A stretch of 64,000 bases of DNA from Brachyhypopomus gauderio. Taxonomy: Eukaryota; Chordata; Actinopteri; Gymnotiformes; Hypopomidae. A program made the translations under genes and the position numbers. Numbering within the stretch: the stretch's first letter is position 1; each line of letters begins with the position of its first letter. This document shows, in pieces, positions 63,544 to 64,000 of this stretch. Location: assembly GCF_052324685.1 (NCBI RefSeq), contig NC_135228.1:10023386-10087385 (forward strand). Direction: 5' to 3'. The notes under the pieces were generated by a model. The model had not been told where the DNA came from and searched no databases. It saw nothing but the letters and a program-made list of their open reading frames with translations.

Positions 63544-64000
63544 CAGGGGTCGGCAACCTATATGGGGTCAAAAAAGGGTCATAAAGATTTTGCATTTGTA
63601 AAACAATAGTCACAAATGTACTGAAACTTGCAACTGCGTTTAAACAACTACATGCATGTAAAATCCATCTCCACAAATGAACTGGAATGTGCAAATGTGG
63701 AAAAATATTTCAAATGTATAAAAATATATATTTTTTTAATTTGTAGAAAGAAATTGCATTTGTAAATCCAATGTTGTGAATGTGTGAATCATATGGAATT
63801 TGTGAGGTTGTAAATGTAACAGTGAGCGTTTTTCAGTGTGGAGGTAAAAATTCTCGCATTCACCTTCTCTGCTGCAGTTGCGAATCTCTTGCTGCAGTTG
63901 CGAATTTTGACCCTGTTTTGACACCTAATTTATGGGACCAATAGGAAAGCTTTAGCTGGACCAATCAGATTGCGAGGTTGTTTAACCAATCATAACACTG
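63544..64000. mobile_element. hAT-like element, truncated by window end
   Basis: CAGGGGTCGGCAACCTATAT at 63544 matches the usual terminal form of hAT MITEs (CAGGGGTCGGCAACC). The body includes two copies of GCTGCAGTTGCGAAT (63872-63907). The right end is outside the window, so no TSD can be checked. Confidence 0.5.

Noticed and set aside
1-64000. CRISPR arrays, bacterial promoters, ribosome binding sites, tRNA or rRNA genes
   Set aside because: The sequence is vertebrate nuclear DNA. No such signatures were seen, and tandem repeats present are microsatellites or element-internal.

Overview
This is a eukaryotic window, almost certainly from a teleost fish. The evidence is one well-conserved host gene (mediator subunit MED31, four exons with GT/AG splice sites at the right-hand end), fish-type L2/CR1-like LINEs, hAT and Tc1/mariner MITEs, a piggyBac transposase, Ty3/gypsy-like LTR elements, and teleost multicopy genes (samd3-like, HMGXB3-like). 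There are no prokaryotic operons, CRISPR arrays or rRNA genes. Apart from MED31 the window is mostly transposable-element sequence, much of it nested. Many insertions are dated relative to each other here by their target-site duplications (TSDs).

Layout. 1-2600: decayed LINE fragment, microsatellites and a CA-rich repeat block. 2610-6218: 5'-rich L2-type LINE. 6289-7262: LINE 3' end on the minus strand. 7820-8702: hAT MITE. 8703-17660 (minus): broken HMGXB3-like gene split by a hAT MITE, a solo LTR with perfect TSD, and a 5.3-kb L1 element (11789-17113) with an 11-bp TSD. 18245-19445: LTR-leader relic, a copy of a CAG-ended DNA element, and a hAT fragment. 19500-35232: one LINE (ORF1 with Cys-rich finger and SGNH-esterase motif, then ORF2) split by at least four later insertions: a 3.4-kb DNA element holding two more hAT-type elements and a 354-bp-arm foldback; a hAT with perfect TSD; a piggyBac with a long intact transposase ORF; and a Gag-only LTR retrotransposon with 5-bp TSD.

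36919-46416 (minus) is the most unusual part. A Ty3/gypsy-type gag-protease-RT-RNaseH-integrase unit is preceded, on the same strand and with overlap, by a flavivirus-like prM/E-type class II envelope polyprotein. The envelope region shows a signal peptide, a furin-type site, paired transmembrane hairpins and the hallmark fusion-loop pattern. It is followed by an unrecognised domain whose stop codon directly abuts a U-UUA-AAC slippery heptamer, with a GC hairpin 7 nt downstream that would feed a multi-membrane-span ORF. All parts carry stops or frameshifts, so this is an old, inactive copy. An envelope region upstream of gag is not the usual retroelement order.

47106-48523: second copy of the CAG-ended DNA element (6-bp TSD). 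48566-54005 (minus): a samd3-like SAM-domain gene and a C2H2-finger/transposase-like gene side by side. 55133-60342: LINE 3' tails, a hAT C-terminus, Tc1/IS630 remnants, MITEs and microsatellites. 60852-63021 (minus): MED31. 63544-64000: start of a hAT-like element cut by the window edge.
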